Below, piece after piece: positions 25,401-36,405 of a stretch of DNA of 64,000 bases (its first letter is position 1; each line of letters begins with the position of its first letter). The position numbers and the translations under genes were made by a program. The stretch is from contig CM039211.1 in the NCBI GenBank assembly GCA_008360975.2, positions 20,494,943 to 20,558,942 on the forward strand, read 5' to 3'. The notes beneath the pieces are model-generated. The model was not told the DNA's origin. It ran no database searches and worked only from the letters and a program-made list of their open reading frames with translations. Origin of the DNA: Lichenostomus cassidix. Its lineage: Eukaryota > Chordata > Aves > Passeriformes > Meliphagidae.

Positions 25401-26534
25401 TAATTGAATTGTACATGCCTGGTCACCATTGTCTCCTTCCCTTTAGTTTTGGTTTGTAGCCATTTAAACATATACATTTATTACAGAGAGAACAATTAAG
25501 TTGTGTTGGCCATTGGCTCTGGAAACACAGACACCAGGAGTTAAAATGTTGTGTAGAGTAAAAATCATTATTATCCCTCCAGAAAAAAGTCTAAATTTTC
25601 CTAACAAAAAGTCTGATAAGCATTTAGGACTCTGCCACTAACTTAAAACAAATATGAAATGTAAAATAAAACCCCGTAGGATGTTGATATTAAGTCACTT
25701 TTACCAAAGAGAAGGATATAGACATGATTTCTTGGCATTTTATTTTAGTTAGCATTTCAGCAGACCAGTCTCACATTCCTGTCTTGTATCCTTTTCTTTC
25801 TGTGTTTGCAGTCTGCTTGTTATAATTCTGAATTTGTAACATATCAGTCAGTATTGTGTGTTTGCTTGTTATGTTTACTTTCAACAAAATATGTTGTTGA
25901 AAACCTGAGTTCTGGGTTTCTTTCAAGATCCCCAAAAAATGCATTTTCAGTCTGGATGGAAGAAAAATGTTACTAAAATGCAAAGATTTTCAACAGAAGT
26001 GAGGAAATAGAAAGATAATTGTAGTACAGTGGTAATTATTTTCAAGTCTCTTATTAAAGTAGGTGATCTCTAAAAGCCTCCAAATCAATATGAGGAATTT
26101 AATTGTGAATAGCTACAGAATATAGCTAGGATATACACATAACCATTAGAAACGCATTTGTAGGTGAGACTGTAGCTGGCACCAATAGACAGTGGATTTC
26201 ATGAGTCCCTTAGTTCTGATGTGCGTGTCCTTTTTGACAAGTGAGTACTGTGTTGAGTTTGAGAGAATTAAGGCAGGCATATGATGTGCAGTGCAGGCTC
26301 ACTAGTTTGCTGAACAATGGTTTGTGGGCCTCCACATGCTCTCAGTTAATTCCTCCCCAGTAGTTTCACATTTGTTAAAGAGGTCATGAAGTTTTGGGTA
26401 CGATGCCTCCCGAGAAAGACCCAGACCAGGCTGTCTTTGGAAATTACTGGGAAGATCAGGAGCTCTCTCCCGTGTGGTTTCCTGCTCATGCCAACAGCAG
26501 GCACTGATGGAATGCTGTTTCTCTCCCACTGCAG
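22456..26534. other. PRDM6 large intron, 3' part, unique AT-rich DNA
   Basis: About 4 kb of strongly AT-rich sequence with no recognisable repeat, ending at the acceptor AG 26533-26534 after CTCTCCCACTGC. It contains a perfect hairpin and everted repeat at 23075-23097 and a T-run near 25087-25102. ORFs here (such as 23849-24088) lack family features. Absence of repeats over several kilobases in an intron of a developmental regulator is compatible with conserved non-coding elements. That is inference only. Confidence 0.55.
23075..23097. other. Everted repeat of AGGTTCA, 8-bp hairpin stem
   Basis: TGAACCT at 23075-23081 and AGGTTCA at 23091-23097 are exact reverse complements separated by 9 bp. 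Seen as a hairpin, 23076-23083 pairs perfectly with 23089-23096 around a 5-base loop. AGGTTCA resembles a nuclear-receptor half-site, and everted repeats with 6-9 bp spacing are one arrangement such dimers can use. Chance remains a fair explanation. Confidence 0.4.
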
Positions 26535-26711
26535 GCCCTACCAGTGCGGTCACTGCTCCCAGTCCTTCTCCCAGCCCTCAGAGCTGAGGAACCACGTTGT
26601 GACGCACTCCAGCGACAGGCCTTTCAAGTGTGGGTACTGCGGCCGTGCCTTTGCCGGTGCCACGACACTCAACAACCACATCCGGACACACACTGGGGAA
26701 AAGCCCTTCAA
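26535..26711 (+). CDS. PRDM6: PRDM6 exon: zinc fingers 2 and 3
   Basis: This 177-nt exon completes Arg199 and encodes window residues 200-257 plus two bases of Lys258. It holds two textbook C2H2 fingers: finger 2 with C203, C206, H219, H223, and finger 3 with C231, C234, H247, H251. They are joined by a linker SSDRPFK and followed by the classic TGEKPFK linker. These fingers are the likely DNA-contacting core of the repressor. The acceptor is AG at 26533-26534 and the donor GTAAGT at 26712. The exon is much richer in G and C than its surroundings. An apparent start at 26386 is intronic read-through. Confidence 0.98.
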
Positions 26712-27738
26712 GTAAGTACTTGAAGCCAGCAGCCTTTGCCAGTGGAGATTAGAGAGGGAAATGCATTGCTGCTGTTTGCTAGCATGGCCAGCACTCGGCA
26801 GAGGTTCCCTTGGAAGCCAAGGTCAGACCATGAGGTGAAACAGCTAGTGGTGCAGTTAAAATCAGAATTTATATGGGTTTGGTTTGGGGCTTCTTGAAAG
26901 TCCTGTGCAATTTTCTGTTCTCTAATGATACCTTGATTGTTTTAATTAAGTGGAAAGATGCTGCCAGAGAGCCCTAGCTGAAAATATTATCAAGACTGGG
27001 ACAGGCTATTCTTTAAGAACATTAATAGGAGTCTTTGATGTCTATATGCTGAGGTAGATGAAGCTCCACTTAAAAGCTAATTTGGCGCTGGTTAAGTATG
27101 GGGGAGAAATATATACCTTCTTTTAGTCTCAGAATTAGTGGCTAGAAAACATAACTCTGGCTTGTGGCATAAGATTTGAAAGATCATAATAATAAATTAA
27201 TAGTGTTCAGCTGCCCAGGATACAAGAAAAAGAAGTAACCTGATAAAGATGATTTTACATTAAACAGACTTTGTTAATTTCTATGGTTTCAAATTACTGA
27301 TATTAAAGCCAAGCACATACCTGTCTCAGAAATTCTCCCTCAGTGCTCATGTCCAGCCATAGTACAGCTGATCCAGGTGTATTTTACCAGAGTCTTGCAA
27401 GACTCTGCCTACCTAACAGGAAATGTTCTCTAAGGCAGGAGAAATATTTCCCACACTTTGTGTCTTTGTCTTGGCTGACCTGTCAGGCTCAGAGTGTATA
27501 CATATATATTGTAACTGGAACAATCCCCTCTCATGTATTGCTATCACTTGTTTTGGAAGCTTCCTGGATGTTCCTAGGAGAAAGAGGAGTAAGTCTAGAA
27601 GAAGGTTTGTGTCTCTCCCAGTTCTCCAAGTATTGTCTGTTCTCTGTCTACTCTTCTCTCCTTGTCTTTCTTTTTTCTGCTTTTGCCAAACTGTGCTTTT
27701 GATCTGGTTAATGTAAGAGAGCTCAGCCACAGGGCCTG

Positions 27739-27990
27739 TCAGAAGGCCTCATAACAAGTCCGACAGAGATACTGGCGAGCACACTTTGCCTCCATATAAG
27801 GCTGGAAGGACGCGTGGCCTCCATGCATGTCTTTGCTGGGAGCAAGGGGACAGAGCCAGGAACAAAATGCTGCATATCCAGTACAGAAGAAACCACAGCT
27901 AGGACAGTGTGGTAGGGGAGAAACATGGAAACTCAGAACATCCAAATATCGACTTCTCTTGAACCAGTCTGTTGAATTCTCAGAGCCCAT
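27739..27990 (-). other. Cysteine-rich antisense ORF, unrecognised
   Basis: This minus-strand frame of 83 codons from ATG lies inside the last PRDM6 intron. The product would be rich in cysteine and aromatic residues, with clusters PHCPSCGFFC, FCSWLC and YLCRTC that look like metal-ligand pairs. I do not recognise a family. There is no obvious poly-A tail or target-site duplication to mark a retrocopy, and no clear splice context. It could be a decayed exon or retrocopy, part of a non-coding transcript, or chance. A second overlapping minus-strand frame (27723-27926) shows that codon structure alone does not settle it. Confidence 0.2.
27792..27801. promoter_or_regulatory. Candidate SRF site (CArG box) 1
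   Basis: CCATATAAGG is a perfect match to the CC(A/T)6GG consensus bound by serum response factor, the main regulator of smooth-muscle genes. It lies in the last PRDM6 intron, about 1.1 kb after the finger 2-3 exon and 200 bp before a second perfect box. About five such matches are expected by chance in 64 kb of this composition, so function is only suggested. Confidence 0.35.
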
Positions 27991-28000
27991 AGAAAGAGAG

Positions 28001-28010
28001 CCAAAAATGG
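28001..28010. promoter_or_regulatory. Candidate SRF site (CArG box) 2
   Basis: CCAAAAATGG also fits CC(A/T)6GG exactly, 209 bp downstream of the first box. Paired CArG boxes are typical of smooth-muscle control regions. Its A-run makes it a less standard SRF site than box 1. Confidence 0.3.
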
Positions 28011-31000
28011 TGTGAGCAATCAGATTGATTTTATCTAGTTGCTGTGTAAATAGATTTTAGTAATTAATGGAAGAGGTTTCCAGGTCAAAATGGAAAATAG
28101 ATTTCGTTTAATGTTAAGGTGTTACTTATGTGTAACCTTGTTGACTCCACTTAATTTTTTTCCTTAACATCCTGTTTTTGTCATGTTTCCAATAGATCTG
28201 CTATTTTGCCCCATTTAGAGTCATTATTTTTCCCCTTTGGTTTACTAATTTTTTTCCCCCTTTTCCAAAATGGACTTGATTACAGCACAATTTCATTTGT
28301 GAAAGGTCTTAATGTATGTACTACAATTAATCAGTGGTCTGCATTTTGTTTGTTTTCAGTTTTTTTTTTTTTTTGTTTTGCCCTGCTCATGTGGAAGTAT
28401 TTAAGCATTCCATGATGTATCAGAGTATTCCTTAAGTTGCAGGACAGAGCAACAAAAAAAAAGTCTATGCTTTTTACTGCCTCTTTATGTTGTATGGCAT
28501 AATTTCAGCATTGCAAGTTTATTTAATTTCTGCCTTAAGCACAAGAAACAGTACTACCATTTTCCTCTCTGGAAGGCCTGTTGAAGTATTTGCAGTAAGC
28601 TGACTAGTAACTTCACATGAAGCTAAAACCGGAGCTGCAGAGACCTTCCTGTCCCTGCTAGTCAGATAAGATGACACATAAGCCTTGATCCTGCAAGGGA
28701 TCTGTTCAGAAGGGCAGATTTGTCTCTCACACAGGACTGCTTGCTTTTAAGAGAAGAGGGGCAGAAAACTTATCCAGAAATCGATCTACTGTCTCTGCTG
28801 GGGGAAAAAGAGAGAGCTGCAGCTCATCTTGATGTCTCATCACCATTAAGATCCTCCTTTAGAAAAAGGGTGCATAAGACCTGGTATTAAGAATGTTTAG
28901 GAAAAAAAGCTTCAACAAATTCTGGCAAGCAAGAACCATAAGTAGAACAAACAAGATTTCTGTCTCTTGATCATGCAATTTAGGTTTAAAATGTTTTTTT
29001 ATGAAGGAATTTTGAGTGTGCACTTATAAAAAAAATAGCAAGATGGAAAATCCACTGAGACAGTGTTTTTGTACCTCAGAGAAATTTATATTTGTAGTGA
29101 ATTACACACTTCTGTTAACTAATGTTTTTTATATTAGAAAGAATTGCCATGCATGTATAGTGGCAAATTACTTAAATTTTAGCTGTTATTTTAAAAATAG
29201 CAGATATAATTTTGAAAGTGTTACTAAGTTCAATTCTAAATGTGCTTCTGCTGTGAATGCAATCTCATGATTTCTAGTGCAGTAAGGCAGCTATGTTCAT
29301 AAGAGGTGTATAGACAAGTTACAGTGAGCATGGATTAAGTCAGCAATGTTAAACACTAAGTATGTTTGCATTTTATCTCTAGAAGCTGGTTTTAAAAATG
29401 GTGAACATATGGTGACAGTATTTTAAAAAATACTACAAATTAATTGTTGTGTAAGAGGAAGTTTGGGATTGGTTAAAAAAGTTTATTCTGTAATAAGGCA
29501 TTTTCTTTGTAGGTCCTAGGTAATTTTGAATGTATGGCGGAAGATTTTCTATTTGCTTTTCATTAAGATAACAATGCTAAGTGAGGTTATCTGTAGTCAA
29601 AGCTTTAGCTGAATTGCCTGGACTGCAGGTCCAGTTAGGAGGGATTTCTTTTCATGTCATCACAAGCTATCAAGCCAGCCTCACCACTGTAAAGTTTTTG
29701 TGTATTCTTATCTTACTGAAGTCTCCACTATGGCTGCTAGTCTGGGAACAAAGCTCTTAAGTAAATTAAAATGTAGGAGAAAAAGGAAAATTATTTGTCA
29801 CCTCTCTTCTCTGAAATTTTTCTCACACCACCCTGTTTCCATTTCAGCAAAATTGAAAAATAGTGAGGAGACTTGCCTGCAGAATCTGGCTTATTCAAAG
29901 ATCTAGCATTCAAGAGTCAATTCAAAAGAATTAAGAGGAAAGATTCTTTCTGTTTGGAATAGCTCACATGTTTTTCATTTTATCTTACTGAAATGCAAAA
30001 CTGGGGAGTGTTCATTTCAGGTTGAATAATATGTTGTACCTGCAGTGACACTTCAGTGTTGTCAAGGTTTTTTTGGTGAGTTTTTTTTGGTTGGTCATTT
30101 TTCTTGGATTTTTATCGCCCTTTTAAAGGAGTTTAAAATGTAGTGTTAAATGTACTTGTTGAATGAAATTTTAAAAGGTTTATTTTGGGAGCACCAAATT
30201 AATATTTTTTTCTCTAAAAGAGACCCTCAGCATTTTCTCCATCCAAACCCTTTCACAGAGGTTGATATAAATGTGCAAATTAAACCAATCATTTCTATAA
30301 TCCTCAATGTCAATGTTTTGAAAGCACTGTGAAGGAAACAAGCAGACCAGTAACAACTAGGGCTACACAAACAAAATCAGGAACCCCAGTACTGTAAAAA
30401 TACCCCAAAACTATTGGTGCACTTGGTGAACTTAAGAACAATTCTGTTTCCCACCTCCACCCAAGCAAGCCATACCAGGAAACCTTGTGGCAGAGTGATG
30501 TCTTAAGATTGAGGATATTGAATGCTATAGTATGTTATTCCTTACAATTGCAGTAAAGGAACACATTCACTGTAAAACAAGATTACATGGATCCAGTTTT
30601 CACTTGATGGTATCTATTTGTTTGAGAACTTTGGAATTTCTCTGGGCCTATATGTGTCTGGGGCTGTTTAAATTACTTTCCAATGATATCAGATGGCCCT
30701 AAGTGGAAAATAAATTGTATCTCAGTTAATAAGTGTCATCATTTCCAATGCATGTATCTACAGTGTAGGCTTAGCCAAAATTTGGTATGTCTAGCAGTCA
30801 GGCTTGGGCTCAGCCTGGTGGTTGCTTGGTTGGTGGTCCCATGAGACATGGACCCTTTTTCCTTTCTGACAGTTTTGACTGCTGTTCAACCTTCCAACAC
30901 AATATTAGACATGTATGGGTTACTGTACAGAAGTATGCACACAAAAACACACACATCCTCACCAATCTCATGGACAGAGCTTATGGAAGTGTTGCTCTTC

Positions 31001-32075
31001 TAAGACGGGCTGGGAAAGAATGGTTAATAGAGGGAGAGAGTGCATAAAGTACATCATAATCGAGAAGAAAAATTTTCCTGCCCTTCCTCCCATTCCTACC
31101 TACTGTGAGACAGTAATGCTGACTGCTGTGACACTATTATCTTCACCTTTTCTATCAGTTTGTATCCAGCAACAACTTCTCTGGACCACATTGAAAAGAG
31201 GAATCAGGAGCCTAATACAGATCTCTACCCATAAGCCAGGTACTTATATATGCAAAACTATGGTCCTGAAAGCACCACCCACATGATTTGGAAGTGCCTA
31301 GAAAATCGTAGGCACTTTGGGTACTATCTGAAGGTTATCCACGTACAAGCAAAAGACAAGGGAATTAAGTGCCTTACCAGGGGCTTTATTCTGACTTTTG
31401 CCGAAGGACTATGCAAGCGCAGACAGCACAATCTGACCAACAGCAATTCTTGGCATCCACAGCCCTCCTACTGAAACAGTAGCTGCTTGCAGCAAGAGAT
31501 TAATTCTTTTTCTGTTCTCTCTTTAGCATCCCTCTTTTCTGTGCCTTTATGTTAGTGCATCAGCCTGTAGTGGGGAAGTTAGAGCACTCTCACAACAGAA
31601 GAATCTTGTGGGTAAAGGACGGGAAGTTACATTTTAAAGAAATATGGTAAACCTTGCTTTGCACTTTCAAGAGCAATGCAGGGTGCTGAGTGCATGCAGT
31701 GCCCAGTTCTAGCTGCCCAGGCAAGCTCCAGAAAGGGTAAGGAGGGCTTGCCACAGCCAGTGATTTTAGTGAGTAACATTGTCTTTTTTTCACTCCATGG
31801 CATTTATCTAAATCACTAATAGTTCGTCGGCATCCTATTACCTTGTATATGCTTTATTTGGCCAGGCACTGAAAATCAGGTGATTTTATAGGTTAGTTTG
31901 CAACTGGATCACTTACAGCTTAGTTAGGCAAGGATCCAAGCCTCCTATTACTCATCAAGCAAAGTACTGTCTTCATAGACATCAAAATAACAAAACTATC
32001 AAGTTCAAGTAGACAGTAATATCTCATACAGACTAAGTTAACCCCCCAGCCTTAAAATTGATTATAATGCCTCTG

Positions 32076-32110
32076 TGATAGATATATATGTATGTATATA
32101 AAAATAATAC
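32076..32110. repeat. AT-rich simple sequence
   Basis: A GATAGATATATATGTATGTATATA-like alternating tract in the last PRDM6 intron. Simple sequence only. Confidence 0.7.
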
Positions 32111-33694
32111 AATAATTTGCAAGTTTGTCAGGCAATGAAAGGTAGTATATTTTGACACACTAATCCAGTAGGTAATCAGTTTTCTAATAAACAATCAGCA
32201 GTACACTAATGTGTCATCAGCACTTCAGGAGCTCTGGAGAGTGGATGATCTGCACATAGACGTTAATGAATACCCCAAAAATCGTTAAGTAATCAATACT
32301 TCTGAGTTATTTTCATTGAGCTGATAGGTCTGATACATTAAAGCTGACATTTTACATTTGTCAAGATCACAGTGCAGTTTTTAACAGTGGCATAGGATAC
32401 TAAAAATATTCCATGAAAGACAATCAAAGAAATACAACTTAAAAGTGTTGACATTTTAGATTGGTACAGTAACCTGGATGAGTGACTCTGTAATGTCTGT
32501 GCTAAATAGTCCTGAAGCAGAGCTTTTCTACCAAAAATTACTGATGTAAAGAATATGCATGATTATGCATGTGTGTAAATGTCTTTATTTTTTTATAAGC
32601 AGATAGATCACTGACAGTTAACTTTCTATCATTCACATCAGTGAAAAGAGAAAGATGAATTAGATAAACCCTTTGTTTTCCTCACTTCTCCTTTGAAGGT
32701 TAGGGATTCATTGTGGTGATACTTTTACAATGATCTTCTTTGAAGACAGAACATCACACAGTACCATTAAAACAAAGATGGCTTTTGGAGCAAGCACCAT
32801 ACAATAGGATATGCTCCATCCATGTTTTTGATGCATCAAACACTCCTCTCTAGTGTTCGGAATGCAAATCAAGAAGGCAGCATTTGGGAGATTAAATACT
32901 GTAGTTTGTCTATAAGAGAAGGGATAAGGATTAATTCCAAGGTAAATATAGCCCCTGTTCTATCCTCTCCAAAATTCAATGGCTTTGTTCATTCATTCAC
33001 ACAGTATTTTTCTTCCAGATTATGGTTCTTTAAGAGGGGGCAGGGTAGAAATAAAGACAATAAAAAGACAGCGAAACAACACTGATGGCTGTTATGAGTT
33101 CTTGCTCAACCCGCAAATTTCTCAAATAGTATAGATGTTCGCAGGTAATTAAGTAACCACTAACTCTATGTGCCTATTTAAAATGAATCCCATTACATAG
33201 TCAGATCAGATAAACAAAGAGTTTTCTCTTGGTCTAGGACTGAACGATTACCGCTTTGTGATTTCTCGTCCTCCAATAGGCAATTGTGGGTTTTAAAAAA
33301 GCAGAAGGTGAAATTCTATTTGTCATCAATTTCTTTTAGGGGTTACAGAGCAGAAAACTGCAGACAAGCTGCTTCTTTGATGGCTCACTCCTAAAAATCT
33401 CTTTTTGTTCTTTATCTATTTGAACTGACAGTGATCAGAGCTACAGCAGGACAGGCCTCTCTGGAGAAATCACCTTCACCCTGTCTATTGACAGATTCCT
33501 CTGTTTTGAATCAGACAGGCCTTGTCCCATCATAGGCATCAAGGCCTTGGAAGTAGCCACCAATTAAACCTCTTGAGCCAGTAAAATCTGAAGCCACTTT
33601 TGAGTGTCTGTTCTGATTAGGCAGGATGAGACAAAGCCCATCACCCCCCCTAGAGCAGCTCCCTGGTCTCAATTTTCTCTCTTGCCTTCACCAG

Positions 33695-33809
33695 GTGCGA
33701 GAGGTGTGAGAGGAGCTTCACACAAGCCACCCAGCTGAGTCGACACCAGAGGATGCCCAATGAGTGCAAGCCAATAACAGAGAGCACAGAATCAATTGAA
33801 GTGGATTAA
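33695..33809 (+). CDS. PRDM6: PRDM6 last coding exon: zinc finger 4 and stop
   Basis: This segment completes Lys258 and encodes window residues 259-295, ending IEVD and TAA at 33807-33809. It holds finger 4 with C259, C262 and H275. The last ligand is not the usual His at +4 or +5 but apparently C282, in HQRMPNEC, giving a C2HC finger with a long H-x6-C spacing. A short acidic tail follows ([11 protein letters not shown]). The acceptor is AG at 33693-33694. The reading frame is intact across all five exons, 888 nt in total. If the bird protein has the human length of about 595 residues, window residue n is about human n+300. The 5' half of the gene is outside the window. Confidence 0.97.
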
Positions 33810-33930
33810 CTGATTGACTGGTTGGAATTAAACTGCAAGGAAAGTCATGATTAAATGTCACGGACACTTAAGCAAAACCAAAGATTTCCTCTGAGCAACT
33901 TTCAATCAGTCCCAGAAAACCAAAAGCAGT

Positions 33931-33936
33931 AATAAA
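33931..33936 (+). promoter_or_regulatory. Candidate proximal poly(A) signal
   Basis: The first AATAAA after the PRDM6 stop, about 120 bp downstream. The following 60 bases lack an obvious strong GT-rich element, so use is doubtful. Confidence 0.2.
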
Positions 33937-34440
33937 ATAAGTAAGATGTTAAGAGATATTGATCCTGGCATGGAAGTGAGACCAGGAAAGAGATTATTTA
34001 TTTATGACTAGGGATGAGTCTTATTTCAATTGACAAGTTACTTGGGGCTGTTAACATTTCAAGTCCCTCCATGTATTGCTTTAATTCTAAAAGCCTTTAT
34101 AATTGTTATTTAATGCCAAAGTGAGGAATCTCAAGGGTTCTTCTGCTCATAGTTACGACTGAGAATGCACATGGACTTGTTTATTGTTGCACCTTTTTTT
34201 GTAGCATGACTCTAAGGACCCAGATGTAATCTGTACATTTGGCTGGGCTGGGCTAAGTTGATCTTGACATGGCTGTAATAGAAATTGCTGTGTGGGATGG
34301 GAAGTGATCAAGAGCTATACCTGGGTCAGTGTCAGCCACCTCAGACCAAAGGGCATTCCATTTCCATAATCTCATGCCTCACACTGTGTGCACTTTTTCA
34401 TGCAAGTAGTTTGCATTGACATTGGCATAGATATTCTGGG

Positions 34441-34492
34441 AAAAAAATCCCAAAAATAAAAAAATTTAAAAAGAAAAAAGAAAAAAAAAAGG
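34441..34492. repeat. A-rich tract
   Basis: About 50 bases of A with a few G, T and C interruptions, including an AATAAA-like hexamer. It lies in the presumed 3' UTR or flank of PRDM6. There is no adjacent retrocopy. Confidence 0.75.
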
Positions 34493-35154
34493 AATGTTGT
34501 ATATCTGCAAATATACATTATATAAAGAAACAAGTAGGAAAAATGTGTTAAACTAATAGAGCTTTCAAATTCCGTCTAATAGCTATGAAAGACAGAGGTG
34601 GTAGAAAGTATTTTAAACAATAAATGTTCCAGTCCATGTGTAAATCATATTATGTGGAGCAGAAAACCAAGAAGATATTTTTGGTTTGGGTAACTGATTT
34701 AATGTCATGTTGACTTCTAGGAAAACCAATCAGAGAGCCAAACTATAGTCCATTGGTATTTTTAGTCTGTTGTTTGTATCAAATTGGAAATGCTCCTGTA
34801 CTAGATGAAACTTTCAACAAAGCTGGGCTGAGCTTCAAATCAAAAGATAAATCTGAACACAGATATTTTGTAAATTTCTTGGAGGCTTCATAGCATTCAC
34901 TTCATGGAAATTTGCCTGGTACAGTGAATGAAAGAAAGCCAAAATATTCCCAACATCAATGTAAAAAGCTCAGATGTCATTTCCTTGGTTTGATTTAACA
35001 ATTTCCACATTGGCTCTTTTCATGCTTTTATCCATGATGTATTTCAGGTTTCATTACTTTATCTAATCAAATTATGTTTTCACTTTTAGAGACCAGCAGT
35101 GTTTGTTTATATATTGATTGTCTCAATGCTAGAACTGTAGATTGATAAAAATGT

Positions 35155-35265
35155 TTTAAAAAAGAGAAAAAACAAGCAAAAAAAAACCTAAAAAAAGAGG
35201 AAAAAAGAAAAAAAGAAAAAAAGGAAAGAAATTAAAAGAAAAGAAAAGAAACAAAACCACGACCA
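35155..35265. repeat. A/G-rich polypurine low-complexity tract
   Basis: About 110 bases almost entirely of A and G (AAAAAGAAAAAAAGG-type). It generates a spurious Phe/Leu-rich frame on the minus strand at 35156-35401. No repeat family was recognised. Confidence 0.85.
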
Positions 35266-35934
35266 CCAAGAAGCAAAACCTAGACAGTCTAAGGTCATGC
35301 TTTATCATAAGGCAAAACTGCAAAATAAAATTGTGGAGATTATGGGGATTAAAACAGAATAATTCAGTTTTGCACCAAAACTGAAGTGCTGAGTGGCTCA
35401 TAAGGGCTCAGTTGATTATATTAAATATTTTAAACGCATTTATGGGGATGATTTTAAATATGTAGAGAATTAAGTATCCAGTTCTGTAAAGGGCTAGACA
35501 GAATCAGCTACAAATTTAATACCACGTTCAGACCATTTATGAATTCTGTGAAGAGCTCAAACAGAAAAAGAGCTTACAGTAAATTTCAAATGCATTTAAA
35601 AGGAGTTTAAACTTTAAGACATCCATACTGCATGATGTTCATTTATTATACTGTAAAAGCTACCCTGCAGAATCTGGAGTTTCCAAAGCTTTGCAGGGAA
35701 TAACTTCAGGAATATTTGTGTTTGGCCATTAAAAATGTAAAAAACATTGTGGGGGGGGAAAAAGATTTTTTTGGTCATTGTTCTAGCAAGTACCAGATTA
35801 TCTCATAAGGAAGCTTCATCCCTATGAGTTTTCAGCTCTGTTTCTCAGTGCAGAGATATGGGGAGTGAGTGATTCTGTCACCTGCCTGATTCTATCCTCA
35901 AAACTATGAGAAACTCTTAGCTACTATATAAATG

Positions 35935-35965
35935 TGTTTGTTTGTTTGTTTGTTTGTTTGTTTTT
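35935..35965. repeat. (GTTT)n microsatellite
   Basis: About seven tandem GTTT units, simple sequence downstream of the PRDM6 stop codon. Confidence 0.9.
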
Positions 35966-36337
35966 AGGTTCAATGAAGCATGGGAAGCTGGGTAGGAAGA
36001 CTTGTAACTTAAAGGTGACTGTTTGAACATTGTTTTGCACCTAGCAAGGCTAATGCAACAGAAGAAACCAAAATAAAATCCTAAACCTTTCAGACTCTCA
36101 TGCCTGGTAGTTCACATCTTCCCTTATTTAAGTGACTTAAAGTAGCGTTCTGGTGGGGCACCAACTTTTAGTTAATGTTTGAACAGCATCTATGGATCAT
36201 TTCTGTGAGCAAACAGTTAAAAAAAACCCCAAGAGAGCAGGAAATTTATAAATAGAGTAAGTGGGGAACTGTCATGCTCTGAAAAGCAAATGTGAGCAAT
36301 GCTGCTGCGTTATCTAACCATGCCCTCGTGTTCAGGG

Positions 36338-36405
36338 ATGTGGTTATGGCAGTGCAGAGCACTCTGCCCCTTGCAGAAAGGGATTTGTATTCAAATCCTG
36401 TCAGG
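36338..36405 (+). repeat. Possible tRNA-derived SINE remnant
   Basis: GTGGTTATGGCAGTGCAGAG (A-box-like, from about 36340) is followed about 30 bp later by TATTCAAATCC (about 36388-36398), close to the B-box GGTTCAAATCC. The order and general wording resemble the tRNA-related head of MIR-type SINEs. No full cloverleaf can be drawn, so this is not a tRNA gene. Identification is weak. Confidence 0.25.

Larger units (their letters stand above)
26712..33694. other. PRDM6 last intron (7.0 kb)
   Basis: This phase-2 intron has donor GTAAGT at 26712 and acceptor AG at 33693-33694 after TCTCTCTTGCCTTCACC. It is AT-rich. It contains two perfect CArG boxes (27792-27801 and 28001-28010), a cysteine-rich antisense ORF across the first of them, T-runs near 28360-28375 and an AT-alternating tract at 32076-32110. 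No CR1 was recognised. Frames at 30787-31474 and 32822-33085 show no family features. Confidence 0.7.

Noticed and set aside
26386..26534. In-frame ATG upstream of the finger 2-3 exon, making a longer protein
   Set aside because: The upstream part is intronic read-through. A clean acceptor at 26533-26534 and the phase match to Arg199 fix the exon start.
34441..34492. A-rich run as the tail of a processed pseudogene
   Set aside because: The preceding sequence is the PRDM6 3' flank with no retrocopy or target-site duplication.
35156..35401. Phe/Leu-rich minus-strand ORF resembling a membrane protein
   Set aside because: Its hydrophobic tail is the complement of an A/G-rich low-complexity tract.
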